Assembly: GCA_030530775.1 (NCBI GenBank)
Contig: JAUMUG010000001.1
Coordinates: 1-64,000 of the forward strand
DNA length: 64,000 nucleotides
Direction: 5' to 3'
DNA from: Lautropia sp.
Lineage (GTDB): Bacteria > Pseudomonadota > Gammaproteobacteria > Burkholderiales > Burkholderiaceae_E
Below, piece after piece: positions 53,607-62,250 of the stretch. Each line of letters begins with the position of its first letter. Within the stretch, counting starts at the first letter, position 1. The position numbers were made by a program, and so were the translations under genes. The notes below the pieces were generated by a model. That model was not told the DNA's origin. It saw nothing but the letters and a program-made list of their open reading frames with translations, and ran no database searches.

Positions 53607-54491
53607 ATGACCTTGTCTGATCCCCTCCACCACGCCCCTCCCGGGAAGCTGGGCCCTTATTTCCGGGGCCGGATTGCCGGCCGGTCATCTCGACTGCGAC
53701 AGCGGCTTCGGCTGCGCCACCGCCTGGCCGTCCTCATCGCCCAGACACTCATGATGTCGACAGTGGCGATGGCCGCCGATGATGGCGCCAGCGCCGCAGC
53801 CGGCACAGAGGACCGGGCTGCGCGCAGCGAAGGCCGCCAACCCTACGTGCTGGGCGAGCGGTTGTCAGCGCCCGGCGCGGACAAGGCCCGCGCGACGCCG
53901 CGAGACGGCGATGCGGACGGGTCCGCACGCGATGCGGCCGCTGAACGGCATGGCAAAACGGCCGGCAGCCGGGGCAACACCGACGATGAGGCCGCTGCAA
54001 CGACCACATACCGGCCGCTCGATTGGGCCGAGCTGATTCCGCCCGACTGGGAGCCACTGAAGGATTTTCAGGTGCTGGATTTCAGCAGCATGTCCGACAG
54101 TGATCCGCGGGCGATTGCTGCCCTGAAGAAACTGCAGTCGGCCTGGAAACATGCGCCGCTGAATCCGGCCATCGAGGAAGAAAAGATCGAAATTGCCGGT
54201 TTCATCGTCCCGTTGGACAGCAGCGACCCGAAGACGATCGAGGAAATGCTGCTGGTACCTTATTTCGGTGCCTGCATCCACGTACCACCACCGCCCGCCA
54301 ACCAGATCATTCACGTGGTACTGGAAAAACCGCTGAAGGGCTTTCAGATGATGGATCCGGTGACGGTCAAGGGTACATTGCGGCCATCGCGCAGCGACAC
54401 CCCCTATGGCAGTTCCGGCTACCGGCTGACGGCACGGCAGGTCTCGGCCTATGAGGAGCCACCCGAACAAGCGCTCGAAGAGCACCCCTGA
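53607..54491 (+). CDS. DUF3299 exported protein of the zrg locus
   Basis: A 294-residue exported protein. A hydrophobic signal around LAVLIAQTLMMSTVAMA is followed by an acidic/Ala-rich linker of about 85 residues and the DUF3299 domain from about residue 140: WAELIPPDWEP, then IAGFIVPLD, EMLLVPYFGACIHVPPPPANQIIHVVL, and a small C-terminal beta region (VKGTLR). The Cys-x-His pair in the last block is a plausible metal site. In other proteobacteria DUF3299 genes accompany DUF2796 and an FtsX-type transporter. The ATG at 53607 has CCGGAG upstream; an ATG at 53574 is an alternative. Confidence 0.85.
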   Translation: MTLSDPLHHAPPGKLGPYFRGRIAGRSSRLRQRLRLRHRLAVLIAQTLMMSTVAMAADDGASAAAGTEDRAARSEGRQPYVLGERLSAPGADKARATPRDGDADGSARDAAAERHGKTAGSRGNTDDEAAATTTYRPLDWAELIPPDWEPLKDFQVLDFSSMSDSDPRAIAALKKLQSAWKHAPLNPAIEEEKIEIAGFIVPLDSSDPKTIEEMLLVPYFGACIHVPPPPANQIIHVVLEKPLKGFQMMDPVTVKGTLRPSRSDTPYGSSGYRLTARQVSAYEEPPEQALEEHP

Positions 54492-54906
54492 AACGATCGA
54501 GAATCCCAACCGGTGTACCGTCCCGAAGAAAATCGTTTGAACAGGAAGGCGCGTCTCAGAGCCCATGTGCACGCCTCTGACGGATCGGAACACCGTCGAA
54601 TCGAAATATGCTCACGACACCGCCCGGTGTCACTGCGGTGTGCGCCTTGGCCAAGGTACGGACACCGCTTTCATTTCAGGCGGGAGCTTCCTGGGACGGC
54701 ACACCGGGCGCCGACAAAAATTTCGAACGGCAGCCGAAACCGGCGTGCACTGACACGGAACCGACAAACCCCTGACGAAAGCACGCTTCTGTATCCCACA
54801 CCGTTGCATCGTGCATCAGCTTGTTACCCTTGCGGCACGCAACGGTGCCGAAAGCAGGTCGTAGCCTACTATCATGTATGGATATTCCATCTGCCCCAGG
54901 AGTGAC
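54492..54906. other. Gene-free stretch upstream of the lipoprotein gene
   Basis: About 415 bases with no recognised gene or terminator. AGGAG lies at 54897-54901 just before the lipoprotein start. A promoter may lie around 54860-54890, where TATCATGTAT is found. Confidence 0.4.
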
Positions 54907-55992
54907 ATGATGACTGTTCGCCACCCACTTCTATCGATTCCTCTTGCGATGGGGCTGTTTCTGGCCGGGTGTCAGTCACCGGGACACATCGATCCGGAAA
55001 CCTCCGACACAACCGATACCACCGCACAGGCCCGGATAGCGACCCAAACCCGCGACGACGCGCAAAACAAAAACGACGACAGCCAGCGCCAGGGCAAACG
55101 AGCCGATCCGTCCGGTGACACCGGTCCGGCGGTCAGCCCCTCGGCACGACAGGGCGGCACAGCAAAACACGAACCCGTGCCACCGATTGCCGCCGGCATG
55201 GATCTGTGTCGGGACCAGGCGCTGCTTACCCGCTATACCAATCAGTTCCTGCTGCGCCAGGCGCTGCCCGTGCCCGGCACGACGGTGAGCATGGAGCAGG
55301 CGCGTTGCGGCCAGGCAGGTTTCGTGAAAGGGCTGATCCCATCGGCTGGGGTCATCGTTGGCTACAAACGCGATCTGCGGCCGAAAACGGCGCAATCGAC
55401 CGAGCTGGTCCCGATCCGTGGCAGCCTTCTCGAAAAGATGATCTTGCCCAATGAATCGGTGATCGACGCCAGCTTCGGGGCCCAGCCACGTATCGAGGCG
55501 GATATGGTCGCCGTCGTACGCAGCGCCGCCATTCACGATGCCCGCACCCCACGCGAGGTACTGGCCAGTCTGTCAGCCGTTCACGCTTTCATCGAACTTC
55601 CGGATCTGGCCTATCAGGACCCGTCCCGCGTCGATGCGGCCGCTGCCACGCTGGTCAATGCCAATAGCCGCTTCGGTGTACTGGGGCCGGCCATCGACGT
55701 CAAAGTCACCCAGGAAATGGTCGAGCAGTTGGGCAACATGAATGTCCAGCTGGAGAACGCTTCCGGCCAGGTTCTGGCCAAGGGTCGCGGCGACAGTCTG
55801 GCAGGCAATCCACTCGATGCCGTGATCTGGCTGGCGGAAGATCTGCGCAAAGCGGGCATCCGGCTGCGTCCCGGTGACCTGTTGTCATTGGGCAGCTTCG
55901 GCACGCAGCTGGTGCCGACGCCAGGCCAAAGCTATCGCCTGGTGTTGCAAGGCCTTCCCAACACCCGAGACGCCGTCGTGCATTTCCGTTGA
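54907..55992 (+). CDS. Lipoprotein with an MhpD/fumarylacetoacetate-hydrolase-like domain
   Basis: A 361-residue predicted lipoprotein. The signal peptide ends in the lipobox LAGC with Cys22, and Gln follows, so the outer membrane is likely. Residues 23-90 are a hydrophilic linker rich in Thr, Asp and Ala. From about 95 the sequence has the look of 2-keto-4-pentenoate hydratase/FAH enzymes: GFVKGLIPSAG, VGYKRDL, PRIEADMVAVVRS in place of the metal-binding EAEIAFV strand, NPLDAVIWLAEDL, and the terminal RPGDLLSLGSFGT. Catalytic residues are only partly preserved. Such a domain on a lipoprotein is unusual, because the family is normally cytoplasmic. The ATG at 54907 has AGGAG 6 nt upstream. Confidence 0.75.
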   Translation: MMTVRHPLLSIPLAMGLFLAGCQSPGHIDPETSDTTDTTAQARIATQTRDDAQNKNDDSQRQGKRADPSGDTGPAVSPSARQGGTAKHEPVPPIAAGMDLCRDQALLTRYTNQFLLRQALPVPGTTVSMEQARCGQAGFVKGLIPSAGVIVGYKRDLRPKTAQSTELVPIRGSLLEKMILPNESVIDASFGAQPRIEADMVAVVRSAAIHDARTPREVLASLSAVHAFIELPDLAYQDPSRVDAAAATLVNANSRFGVLGPAIDVKVTQEMVEQLGNMNVQLENASGQVLAKGRGDSLAGNPLDAVIWLAEDLRKAGIRLRPGDLLSLGSFGTQLVPTPGQSYRLVLQGLPNTRDAVVHFR

Positions 55993-56107
55993 GATCGCGT
56001 CACCGTCTTTTCGACTGCGACCCACAGGCGCCTGAAAGCCACGGCGACCTCGCTCGGACGGGTTCGTCCTCTGCCTTGGCGGCGCCTGCCCCGTCGGCAG
56101 CGACCGT

Positions 56108-56692
56108 CTATTTGCCTGACGCCGATCCGACCTTGTCAGCGCCCACCTTGTTGCCCGCCGTCTCGTTCCGACCCGCATCACCGAACCCGGCGGCACCATC
56201 CCGCGCTTCGTTCTTGTCATCGAGTCCGGCCAGTTTGCGATCGATCTCTGCCACCTTGGCCTCGGCCGCCGTGATTTGATTGCTCAGGTCACGATCGGCT
56301 TCCTGTATCTCGGCCGTCAGTTCCTTGTCACGCTTCTCGGTGAAAGGTTCCTTGCCACCCCCGCGCGATTCGGCCAGACGGTTCAGCACCAGCCGGGACA
56401 GCGTGGATTCGCGCTTGGAACGAAGCAGATACACTTCGCGTTGACGCTGCTGCCGTTCAACCAACAGCGCTTCACGCGTCTGTACCGGGCCGGTCGGCCC
56501 GGATGCGCCATCCTTGGCTGTATCGGCTTTGCCCAGACCGTCTGCGCCTTTGCTCCGTACGCTTTGCCCGCCCGCTTCGGCCGAAACGGCTGCTTCCTGC
56601 GGTCTTGCTCCCAGCTCGTCGGCAGCACCGCCGGTTGCCCAGGCCGGCACTGCCAGCAGCAGGGAGGAAACGAAAAGAAAACGCTTGACCAT
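56108..56692 (-). CDS. Exported coiled-coil protein of unknown function
   Basis: A 194-residue protein with a clear signal peptide (MVKRFLFVSSLLLAVPAWA). A low-complexity Ala/Gly-rich part (about 20-65) leads into a long charged helix region (about 70-165) with many Arg, Glu, Gln and Leu at heptad-like spacing and a DRDLSNQITAAEAKVAEIDRK segment, strongly suggesting a coiled coil. It ends in a Gly/Lys-rich tail. The start at 56692 gives the signal peptide. It converges on the lipoprotein gene. No family was recognised. Confidence 0.7.
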   Translation of the reverse strand: MVKRFLFVSSLLLAVPAWATGGAADELGARPQEAAVSAEAGGQSVRSKGADGLGKADTAKDGASGPTGPVQTREALLVERQQRQREVYLLRSKRESTLSRLVLNRLAESRGGGKEPFTEKRDKELTAEIQEADRDLSNQITAAEAKVAEIDRKLAGLDDKNEARDGAAGFGDAGRNETAGNKVGADKVGSASGK

Positions 56693-57495
56693 GCCTTGTA
56701 TCACCACAAAAAAATCAGCCATTCGCTGTTGCCATCCTGTACTTCGACACGATAGCACTGCACGCTGCACAACCGAGCCATCCTCCCGCACCATGAAATC
56801 CGTATGGCTTCCGTCGACACGGACGGCTCCCAGAGGCCCCGGCCACGGTATCCGCAGTAGTGAAACCGCCCTCACCGGACACCGTCTGTGACCGGCGGAC
56901 TGCTTCGCGGCGTAAGCCATGGTGCACGAAGCGGCGCCAAACGGGTGCCAGGAACCATTGCGGCCGTTTTCCGGTCACAATCCTGCCAGCAGCCCAGGCT
57001 CCAGGACGCAAGTCTATCGCCACCCTCCGACCGCCGAGTGCGAGCTATTTCTCATGCTTCACGTATCTGGTAAAAAACACCGACACCACCAGTGACGTCG
57101 TTCACTCAGCCGCCGTACCGGATCACGGGCAGCGGCCGGATCACGGGCAGCGGCAGGAAAAGTCGGGACTTCTACACCCCAGGTGCCAGGCGTATGCCGA
57201 ATCCCCATCGCCGACTGGCCACACCTGTCGGCCGAATGGCACGACTTCGACAGAAGCGGCATCTGTACGGTTTCCTGGCGTCATCAGCAGTGGTATCGTG
57301 CGGAAAACAGCTGCGTCGCCGATCGGGATCGCAGACCTGTCCGGGTCTGTTCCCGGCTTGGGCCGTACGAATCGTCAAAGCGGCACATCCATGATTCGAC
57401 CCGTCCGAGCGAGCCAGAAATCCAACCGACAGATTTTCAGCGGATGGGCAGCCGACCCGGCACCAGCGCGACGAACGCTCTTTGACCCCTAGTCC
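56693..57495. other. Long gene-free stretch with an 18-bp tandem repeat
   Basis: About 800 bases upstream of both flanking genes. Open frames across it have no family resemblance. The only structure noted is the perfect tandem repeat at 57118-57153. A small RNA or unrecognised gene is possible. Confidence 0.4.
57118..57153. repeat. Perfect tandem duplication of 18 bases
   Basis: CCGGATCACGGGCAGCGG occurs twice without a gap, at 57118-57135 and 57136-57153. It may be a recent slippage product. Confidence 0.85.
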
Positions 57496-58890
57496 ATGTT
57501 TGAACGTATCTTCGCTCCGGCTTCCATCGATTCGCTGTTTTCCGACGCGGCCATGCTGGCGGCCATGGCCCGTTTCGAGCATCGTCTTGCCCAGGCACAG
57601 GCGTCACTCGGTCTGATTCCGGATCAGGCCGCCCAGGCGATCGGTCTGGCCTGCCATGAACTGGGCGACCCGGCGGCCAGCGACGACATCGGCCACGCCA
57701 TCGTCGGAGGCCGCTTCGACCCCGCCCGGCTGTACCCGGCAGCCCGCAGCGCAGGCAATCTCGCCATCCCCTTTCTACGAGCACTGGGCGAGGCAATCGC
57801 CACCCGCCACCCTGATGCCGCCCGCTACCTGCACTTCGGTGCCAGCCATCAGGATCTGATGGATTCGGCCCTGGCCATGCAGTGTAAGGAAGCCGGCCGC
57901 CGCCTGTTGGATGTACTGGAACGTGTGGGGCAATCGATTGGCCGCCTGATCGAAGATCACCCCGATACGCTGGTGATGAGCAGGCATCGCCTGCAACCAG
58001 GTGCGCCGATTTTTCTGGCCTGGAAACTGGCGGGCTGGCTCGACCCGCTGACACGCTGCCGGCGCCATCTGCGCACCGCTCTACTGGATGCCTCGGTGCT
58101 GCAGTTCGGAGGGGCGGAAGGCACGCTGGCCTCGCAGGGCACGCAGGTCGAACGCAGTCTGGCAGTCGCGCAACGGCTGGCCGATGCACTGGGTCTGATT
58201 CTGCCGATCGCCTCCTGGCATCCTTCCCGCGATCGGTTTGCGCGCCTGGGTGCCGAGCTGGCCCTGTTGTGCGGCGCCGTCGGCAAGATCGGGCGGGACA
58301 TCGCACTGATGTCGCAAGCCGAGATCGGCGAGATGCATGCCGAAGCCTCTGCCCGTGGCGAGCCTTCGCTGCTGGGCAGCCGGCCCGATACCCCGGTGGC
58401 CACGCAGTTGATGCGAGAAGCCAGTCAACGTGCGCCGGGCCTGTCCACGATTCTGTTGCACGCGATGGATACCGAGCATGAAAGCGGGCTGAGCCAATGG
58501 CAGTCCAGCTGGCATACGCTGCAGCAACTGTTCGGCGCAGCAGCCAGCAGTCTGGCAGCAGCCGAGGATCTGCTCACCAATCTACATGTCGAGCAGCAGA
58601 CCATGCACGTCAACATTTCGCGTCAACATGATCTGAGCCTGCCCGGTATTCTGGTGCAGGAGCTGACCCCGAAACTCGGCAAGGTCGAGGCCATCAAACT
58701 GATCGAGGATTTGACTCAGATCTCACGCACCAACCATTGGTCGCTGCGCCAGACACTGGGACGGGACCCCCGCATCTCGTCCATCATGAATCTGAGCGAT
58801 CTGGAACGGTTGTTCGATCCGGCCGGCAGTCCTGGTGCCACCGATGTGATGGTCGGTCAGATCGTCCAAGCCTGGCGATCCGGTCGCTGA
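57496..58890 (+). CDS. PcaB-like 3-carboxy-cis,cis-muconate cycloisomerase homologue lacking the signature loop
   Basis: A 464-residue protein of the fumarase/aspartase superfamily, closest in pattern to PcaB: FRGGAxGTLAS-like QFGGAEGTLASQGTQVE, SQAEIGEMH, MDTEHESGLSQWQSSW and a C-terminal RDPRISSIMNLSDLERLFDP. The superfamily signature GSSxMPxKxNP, which forms the mobile active-site loop, is replaced by LLGSRPDTPVA near residue 295, losing Ser-Ser, Lys and Asn. GATSQD is HFGASHQD and RTxLQ is RHRLQ. It may therefore be inactive or have another reaction. No other pca gene is in the window. The DUF3567 gene lies convergent to it. Confidence 0.82.
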   Translation: MFERIFAPASIDSLFSDAAMLAAMARFEHRLAQAQASLGLIPDQAAQAIGLACHELGDPAASDDIGHAIVGGRFDPARLYPAARSAGNLAIPFLRALGEAIATRHPDAARYLHFGASHQDLMDSALAMQCKEAGRRLLDVLERVGQSIGRLIEDHPDTLVMSRHRLQPGAPIFLAWKLAGWLDPLTRCRRHLRTALLDASVLQFGGAEGTLASQGTQVERSLAVAQRLADALGLILPIASWHPSRDRFARLGAELALLCGAVGKIGRDIALMSQAEIGEMHAEASARGEPSLLGSRPDTPVATQLMREASQRAPGLSTILLHAMDTEHESGLSQWQSSWHTLQQLFGAAASSLAAAEDLLTNLHVEQQTMHVNISRQHDLSLPGILVQELTPKLGKVEAIKLIEDLTQISRTNHWSLRQTLGRDPRISSIMNLSDLERLFDPAGSPGATDVMVGQIVQAWRSGR

Positions 58891-58954
58891 TTCAACGAAA
58901 CTGCCGGCCCGGTCCGACGACACGGCATCATGCGCCAGCCGGATACGGACGGAC

Positions 58955-59206
58955 TCAATGCAGCGCCAGCGGCTGCTGCATAAGACCCTGAAAACTGGAC
59001 AGGAAATGGTCGACCTCTTCCATGGTCGGTTCCGCCGCGATCAGTACGGACACATCCTGACGGAATTTGTCTGCCATCATGCCGCCAATGAAGATTTCGC
59101 GCTTTGCCGCCTTGTCCATGATTTCGTAACCACGGCAGATGCGGTCAGGCTGTTCCCCGTTGAACTCCACGATGCAGTAGTTCGCACTGTTGTAGATCAT
59201 GTTCAT
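58955..59206 (-). CDS. DUF3567-family protein
   Basis: An 83-residue protein that matches DUF3567 along its whole length: MNMIYNSANYCIVEF at the start, RGYEIMDKAAKREIFIGGMMA in the middle and LMQQPLALH at the end. DUF3567 is found mainly in Burkholderiales and its function is unknown, which supports the taxonomic inference. The ATG at 59206 begins exactly where the family begins; the longer frame to 59410 is not conserved. Confidence 0.9.
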   Translation of the reverse strand: MNMIYNSANYCIVEFNGEQPDRICRGYEIMDKAAKREIFIGGMMADKFRQDVSVLIAAEPTMEEVDHFLSSFQGLMQQPLALH

Positions 59207-59544
59207 TTGTCTGACTTCCCCAAACAACGGGGGCCAGTGTTGGCCAGACAGGGCTTTTGCCCCTAGTCGACGCCGATGATCGATCAATGCTCTCCGATGA
59301 GCGTATGGGCCCCGGTGAAAGCGACAACGTTCGGACGGCTCGGCAGCATCGGCCGATGCCGTCCGGAAAGCCCCGACCATGCAAAGATCACAGCCCGCCG
59401 ACCGAAACACATCGCGCTCGGCAGAGCCGTTTTTCTCCTCTGCACAAAGAGCGCAGCAGACACCGGACGCCGATCATCGTCCCGGACCATATGTCCGCAG
59501 GCACCAAGGCAGCAATGATTCAGCTGCAGCTGCCCGGCCGAAAA
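59207..59544. other. Short gene-free stretch
   Basis: About 340 bases between two leftward genes; it should contain the DUF3567 promoter. Nothing else recognised. Confidence 0.4.
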
Positions 59545-60810
59545 TCACCGCGGGAATCCGCTGAAATAAAGGCCCTGCAGCGCCTGAACGGCCGCTCTCG
59601 ATGCCGCCCAGTCCATACCTTGCGTCAAGCAGAGCAACAAGCGATTGTCCAGTCGCCAGGCGGTTTCCCTCGACCGAAGAACGGTACTCAAGTCCCGCCC
59701 GGATCGGCCGATCGGGACGGATTCACCGGGCGTCGGCTCCGAGTACCGGGAGACGGAACCCGCGGGCATCCGGAAAGCGACATCGTACGCACCACGGACA
59801 GTCTGCAGCACTGCCCGCCCCATCAGCACACCGGGCAAGGCCACCAGCGCATCGAATTGTGTCAGCGCTTCCTGGCGCGTCGGCAAGCCATCATCGGCCG
59901 GCCAGCAGCACAGGAGCCACTGCACTGCCCCCTCCTGAGCCATTGCCGCCGTGAGCCCAGTAGGCCCGGTCGAGCCGAAAGCATCCATCGACCCCGTCCC
60001 GACATCATGACGCAATGGATCGGACGGAGCGCGCCCGGAACCCGTACGCCCGGCTGCTGCCGGATCACTCTCCTGAACCAGCGACCATGGTACGAGCAGA
60101 GGATCGTGATATTGCCAGTGCCAGGACTGTCCCTCTGTCTCACAGAGATCGGCCACATGCCGTAACGCCACCGCCCGATCCGACCCTGCAGCCGTCGCCA
60201 CCGTCGCATCCCTGACGACGGAACCGAGCATCAGTCTTGCCGTCACACTGGCCCACCCCGTCGATCCGGCCGCCTGGTGACGGGCGGGAAACGACGGAGA
60301 TGACGGCCAGCAAGCTGCGGCCGTCGATGTCATCGCAGCGTCATCGGCTGCTTCGCCAACAGCTCGATCGGCACCGGGCGCACCGACGGGCACGACATTC
60401 GATTCCACCCGCACCAGTTCCAGCAGCCGCAGGTGCTGATCGAAGGGAGGAGAACGCAGCTGCTGCACGAGCTGCAGCAAATGGCTTTCCTGCTCGTCGA
60501 CCTCCAGGTACAGATGCTGCCAGTCCTTCTGTCGCAGCAAGCGGACCAGTGTGGCCCGAAAAACCGACCCGCCCAGGCAGCAGATACAACCTGCCAGCAA
60601 CTGCCGGTCAGGTCCCTGGAGCCCAACCGGCGCTTCGGCCGGGGCAGACGGCGCAGACCCGGCCTGCAACCACAGGCTGACTGCGGACGGCTCCGCCCTC
60701 GATGCCAGGCACGCCCGCCGCATGCGGATGTAGCGGGCACGGGCGATGGCCGAGGGGCCACTGATCAGGCTGACACTTCGGCGGACGGGGGATTGCGTAT
60801 GAAATGACAA
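59545..60810 (-). CDS. CobW/COG0523-like protein with degenerate GTPase motifs
   Basis: A 421-residue protein. GCICC at residues 74-78 followed by LRQKDWQHLYLEVDE resembles the metal-site and switch region of CobW-type G3E GTPases, and the C-terminal third (LTQFDALVALPGVLMGRAVL) resembles the CobW C-terminal domain. The expected P-loop GxxGAGKTT is replaced by GPSAIARAR near residue 20, so GTP binding is probably lost. A middle segment (about 140-280) rich in Ala, Ser and Thr is not conserved. It may be a non-catalytic metal-binding relative. This is an inference from motifs; a different origin of the GCICC motif is possible. Confidence 0.55.
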   Translation of the reverse strand: MSFHTQSPVRRSVSLISGPSAIARARYIRMRRACLASRAEPSAVSLWLQAGSAPSAPAEAPVGLQGPDRQLLAGCICCLGGSVFRATLVRLLRQKDWQHLYLEVDEQESHLLQLVQQLRSPPFDQHLRLLELVRVESNVVPVGAPGADRAVGEAADDAAMTSTAAACWPSSPSFPARHQAAGSTGWASVTARLMLGSVVRDATVATAAGSDRAVALRHVADLCETEGQSWHWQYHDPLLVPWSLVQESDPAAAGRTGSGRAPSDPLRHDVGTGSMDAFGSTGPTGLTAAMAQEGAVQWLLCCWPADDGLPTRQEALTQFDALVALPGVLMGRAVLQTVRGAYDVAFRMPAGSVSRYSEPTPGESVPIGRSGRDLSTVLRSRETAWRLDNRLLLCLTQGMDWAASRAAVQALQGLYFSGFPR

Positions 60811-60836
60811 AGTGAAATGGAAAGATGCGGCAGAAA

Positions 60837-61136
60837 TCAGTAGCCGAGGTCGCTACGCCGCTTGATCAGACCCTTTTTCAACAGCATGTCGAAGGCATCG
60901 TACAGATTGCGATAGCGGGGCAGCAGATCGCGATATTCGTGCACCTGACGGCGTCCATTGATCAGGAACAGCAACATGCGCAGACGATCGGGAAGCTCGG
61001 AGTTACCGCCGCGGGACAACACCAGCGCACCACGCATGGTCTGCACGAACACTTCGTTGTCTGCGATGTCGACGACATCGGTATTGATCAGGGCACCGAG
61101 CTTGATGGCCCAATCGGTCGATCCGCCTTGAATCAT
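60837..61136 (-). CDS. Small protein with a winged-helix-like C-terminal part
   Basis: A 99-residue protein 26 bases upstream of the CobW-like gene and on the same strand, so possibly co-transcribed. The C-terminal half (LRMLLFLINGRRQVHEYRDLL and DAFDMLLKKGLIKRRS) has the pattern of a short winged-helix domain of the type often found in Burkholderiales signalling proteins. No catalytic residues were seen. Function unknown. Confidence 0.6.
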   Translation of the reverse strand: MIQGGSTDWAIKLGALINTDVVDIADNEVFVQTMRGALVLSRGGNSELPDRLRMLLFLINGRRQVHEYRDLLPRYRNLYDAFDMLLKKGLIKRRSDLGY

Positions 61137-61374
61137 GATGCGCTGTTCCTCGATGGGGATTCGGCATGGCGAATCCAGGTTGTATCAGGCATTACCATGA
61201 AACAGTGTATGCGAACGCTCGACCGCTGGCCGTGTCAGGCTTCACGCAAGCAACCGTCGCCAGAGGAAACGACGGGAATTTTCGCACCACAGGGCATCGG
61301 GGGAACCGACATGATGGACACCGGGCAGGATGTCGTCATGCCGGCGGCTGGCCTGCGGCCAGCTCTCCTCCCAT

Positions 61375-62157
61375 TCAGATCGATTGGCTGACGCCGCGAC
61401 GATAGTTGCCCTTGGACAAATCGATGCCCAGTTGCTTGAGCTTGCGGTACAGGTGCGTGCGCTCGAGGCCGGTACGTTCGGCCACACGGGTCATGCTGCC
61501 GTGCTCGCGATGCAGATGGTGCTCGAAATAGGCACGCTCGAAGGCTTCGCGTGCTTCGCGCAGCGGCACATTGAGCGGTAGATCACGCACCATGATCGAG
61601 GGGTGCAGATTCATGCTGGGCATGCCCGTGACGGGAGCGGCAATGAACTGTGCCGATGGCGAGCTGAGCGGCAATACCTGATGCACGGTCTGAGAACCGG
61701 GAACCTGCAGCATCTGCAGCGGAGTCGTGGTCGGCGCCACCGACTGCATGCTGCCGACGGCCCCATTGGCACGCGATTGCATCACCCCCTGCCTACCCTT
61801 GGCCAGCCCCTGTTCGACGGCCTTGAGCAGTTTCTGCAGGGCGATCGGCTTCTCGAGGAAATCCATCGCACCGATACGGGTGGCTTCGACTGCGGTTTCG
61901 ATCGTGGCATGACCGGACATCATGATGACCGGCATGGTCAGTTGTCCGGCGGCAACCCACTCTTTCAGAAGGCTGACTCCATCGGTGTCCGGCATCCAGA
62001 TATCGAGCAGCACCAGATCCATCTTGGACGCTGCCATGGCCTCGCGCGCGCGCTGTGCATTCTCTGCAACCGTGACCGCATGCCCTTCATCACCCAGGAT
62101 TTCGGACAGCAACTCACGGATGCCCATCTCGTCATCGACTACCAGAATTTCTGCCAT
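61375..62157 (-). CDS. REC-Fis response regulator, NtrX/AtoC type without AAA+ domain
   Basis: A 260-residue response regulator. The receiver domain occupies residues 1-120: ILVVDDEMGIRELL, phospho-acceptor Asp in LVLLDIWMPDTDG, Thr/Ser in MMSGHATIE, and Lys in FLEKPIAL. A linker of about 85 residues rich in Gln, Pro, Ser and Met follows, then a Fis-type helix-turn-helix at the C-terminus (SMTRVAERTGLERTHLYRKLKQLGI). The central sigma-54-interacting AAA+ domain of NtrC-type regulators is absent. The gene for an NtrY-like sensor kinase lies upstream, the likely partner. The target genes are unknown. Confidence 0.9.
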   Translation of the reverse strand: MAEILVVDDEMGIRELLSEILGDEGHAVTVAENAQRAREAMAASKMDLVLLDIWMPDTDGVSLLKEWVAAGQLTMPVIMMSGHATIETAVEATRIGAMDFLEKPIALQKLLKAVEQGLAKGRQGVMQSRANGAVGSMQSVAPTTTPLQMLQVPGSQTVHQVLPLSSPSAQFIAAPVTGMPSMNLHPSIMVRDLPLNVPLREAREAFERAYFEHHLHREHGSMTRVAERTGLERTHLYRKLKQLGIDLSKGNYRRGVSQSI

Positions 62158-62250
62158 TTCATTTCCAGCAAATCAGGCGTCCACCAAGAGGTTTCCCCGA
62201 CATGCCCTCTGTGGAATACAGAGTGCACTTCGACAGACGCCAAGTTATGT

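Noticed and set aside
56860-57492. 210-codon frame between the coiled-coil and PcaB-like genes
   Set aside because: Ser/Pro/Arg-rich without signal, domain or typical codon use; it crosses the 18-bp tandem repeat and looks like non-coding sequence.
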